From the NCBI GenBank assembly GCA_031282945.1, contig JAITCX010000180.1:1-6993 (forward strand): 6,993 bases of DNA, given 5' to 3'. The notes below the pieces were generated by a model that ran no database searches, was not told the origin of the DNA, and was given only the letters and a program-made list of their open reading frames with translations. Within the stretch, counting starts at the first letter, position 1; each line of letters starts with the position of its first letter. Positions 6,437-6,993 of this stretch are shown in pieces. The translations under genes and the position numbers were made by a program. The DNA comes from Elusimicrobiota bacterium (GTDB lineage: Bacteria; Elusimicrobiota; Endomicrobiia; Endomicrobiales; Endomicrobiaceae).

Positions 6437-6993
6437 AAATGTTTTTATCGCTCTATTTGCAAGTTTGATTGCGGCATCTGGATTTATTGCCATTGGAACT
6501 GGCGCTTTTATTGTACCAATAGTTTTGCAAAATATGATGGTTCTTTTGGCGGCAGGATTTTTAGGATGGCGCGGCGCGCTTGCCGTTTTGGTGTTTATTG
6601 TCGGCGGAGCTTTGGGACTGCCTGTTTTTGCAGGTGGACGCGGCGGAATTGGCGTATTGTTTGCAACCGGCGGCGGATATATTGTGGGGTATTTTTTTGC
6701 AAGTTTATTTGTAGGTTCAATTTTAGGCATGCCTAAACCTTTAGAAAAAAATGTTCCCATATCGCTTTTAAAAATTGCGCTGGCTTTATTTTTTGGTTTT
6801 ATAATTATTTATATTTTCGGCGTTTTGCGTCTTAGTCAAATCATCATGAAAGCTCAAAATCTTCCATTTTTAGAAAGTTTAAAAGCCGCAATTATTGCCG
6901 GAGTTATTCCATATTTATTGGGCGATTTAATTAAACTTATATTGGGAGTATTTTTGATAAGAAAATTCCGCCCTCAAGTTTGCCGATATCTAT
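6420..6993 (+). CDS. bioY: Biotin transporter BioY, substrate-binding S component (3' end beyond window)
   Basis: The frame from the ATG at 6420 stays open to the window end: 191 codons, with no stop reached. BioY is the integral-membrane biotin-capture subunit of an ECF-type transporter, working alone or with an energising module (BioM/EcfA ATPases and BioN/EcfT). The protein is almost wholly hydrophobic, with about six membrane segments (near 8-27, 30-48, 50-70, 80-102, 117-138 and 152-180). It carries the family stretch GLPVFAGGRGGIGVLFATGG (66-85) continuing as GYIVGY, and the late motif PYLLGDLIK (164-172) with Asp169 and Lys172. Family members are about 180-200 residues, so little should be missing. 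The start overlaps aroQ by 17 nt and lacks a Shine-Dalgarno, so it is probably translated by coupling. No in-frame alternative start preserves the first membrane segment. Biotin is the cofactor of acetyl-CoA carboxylase, which makes malonyl-CoA for the KS upstream; that link is inference. Confidence 0.92.
   Translation, partial: MKNANKNVFIALFASLIAASGFIAIGTGAFIVPIVLQNMMVLLAAGFLGWRGALAVLVFIVGGALGLPVFAGGRGGIGVLFATGGGYIVGYFFASLFVGSILGMPKPLEKNVPISLLKIALALFFGFIIIYIFGVLRLSQIIMKAQNLPFLESLKAAIIAGVIPYLLGDLIKLILGVFLIRKFRPQVCRYL

Noticed and set aside
6329..6760. Minus-strand open frame of 143 residues over aroQ and bioY
   Set aside because: The plus strand encodes convincing AroQ and BioY with family motifs; the Pro/Lys/Thr-rich antisense product has no recognisable feature.

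Overview
The window reads as one strand (+) of a compact, low-GC bacterial chromosome, with seven coding regions packed head to tail and almost no intergenic DNA. A full-length apolipoprotein N-acyltransferase (Lnt) implies a diderm that matures outer-membrane lipoproteins. A/T-rich codon use, tight packing and biotin uptake by BioY would suit a host- or gut-associated lineage. Elusimicrobiota (Endomicrobia-like) is my weak guess for the phylum; it rests on general impression, not on a marker.

Layout. 1-351 is the 3' end of secA, with its zinc-binding C-terminal tail. 368-1897 is lnt. After a 42-nt gap comes 1940-3130, a FabF-type beta-ketoacyl synthase (KS) with a complete Cys-His-His triad. 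It overlaps by 8 nt the most unusual gene of the window, 3123-4868. That protein has an N-terminal, truncated KS-like 'chain length factor' (CLF) domain followed by an adenylate-forming, acyl/aryl-CoA-ligase-like domain. Behind a strong ribosome binding site follow aroB (4887-5984, 3-dehydroquinate synthase) and aroQ (5984-6436, type II 3-dehydroquinate dehydratase, sharing 1 nt with aroB). A 3'-incomplete bioY (6420 to the window end) overlaps aroQ by 17 nt.

How the genes may work together. SecA and Lnt are envelope housekeeping functions. The KS and the CLF-ligase resemble the KS, chain-length-factor and starter-activating ligase set of aryl polyene type II polyketide pathways. In those pathways a shikimate-derived hydroxybenzoate or related aryl acid is activated and extended with malonyl units by a KS/CLF heterodimer. 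Here the CLF and the ligase are one polypeptide, and two shikimate-pathway enzymes lie directly downstream. A reasonable hypothesis is a reduced or scattered aryl-polyene-like (or other aryl-lipid) pathway, with aroB/aroQ feeding aromatic precursor and BioY supplying biotin for malonyl-CoA formation. No ACP, ketoreductase, dehydratase, acyltransferase or exporter is in the window, so the pathway cannot be complete here. The shikimate genes may also simply be housekeeping neighbours.

No tRNA, rRNA, CRISPR array, insertion sequence or convincing terminator or promoter was seen. No gene-free stretch reaches 300 bases; the longest is 42 nt.
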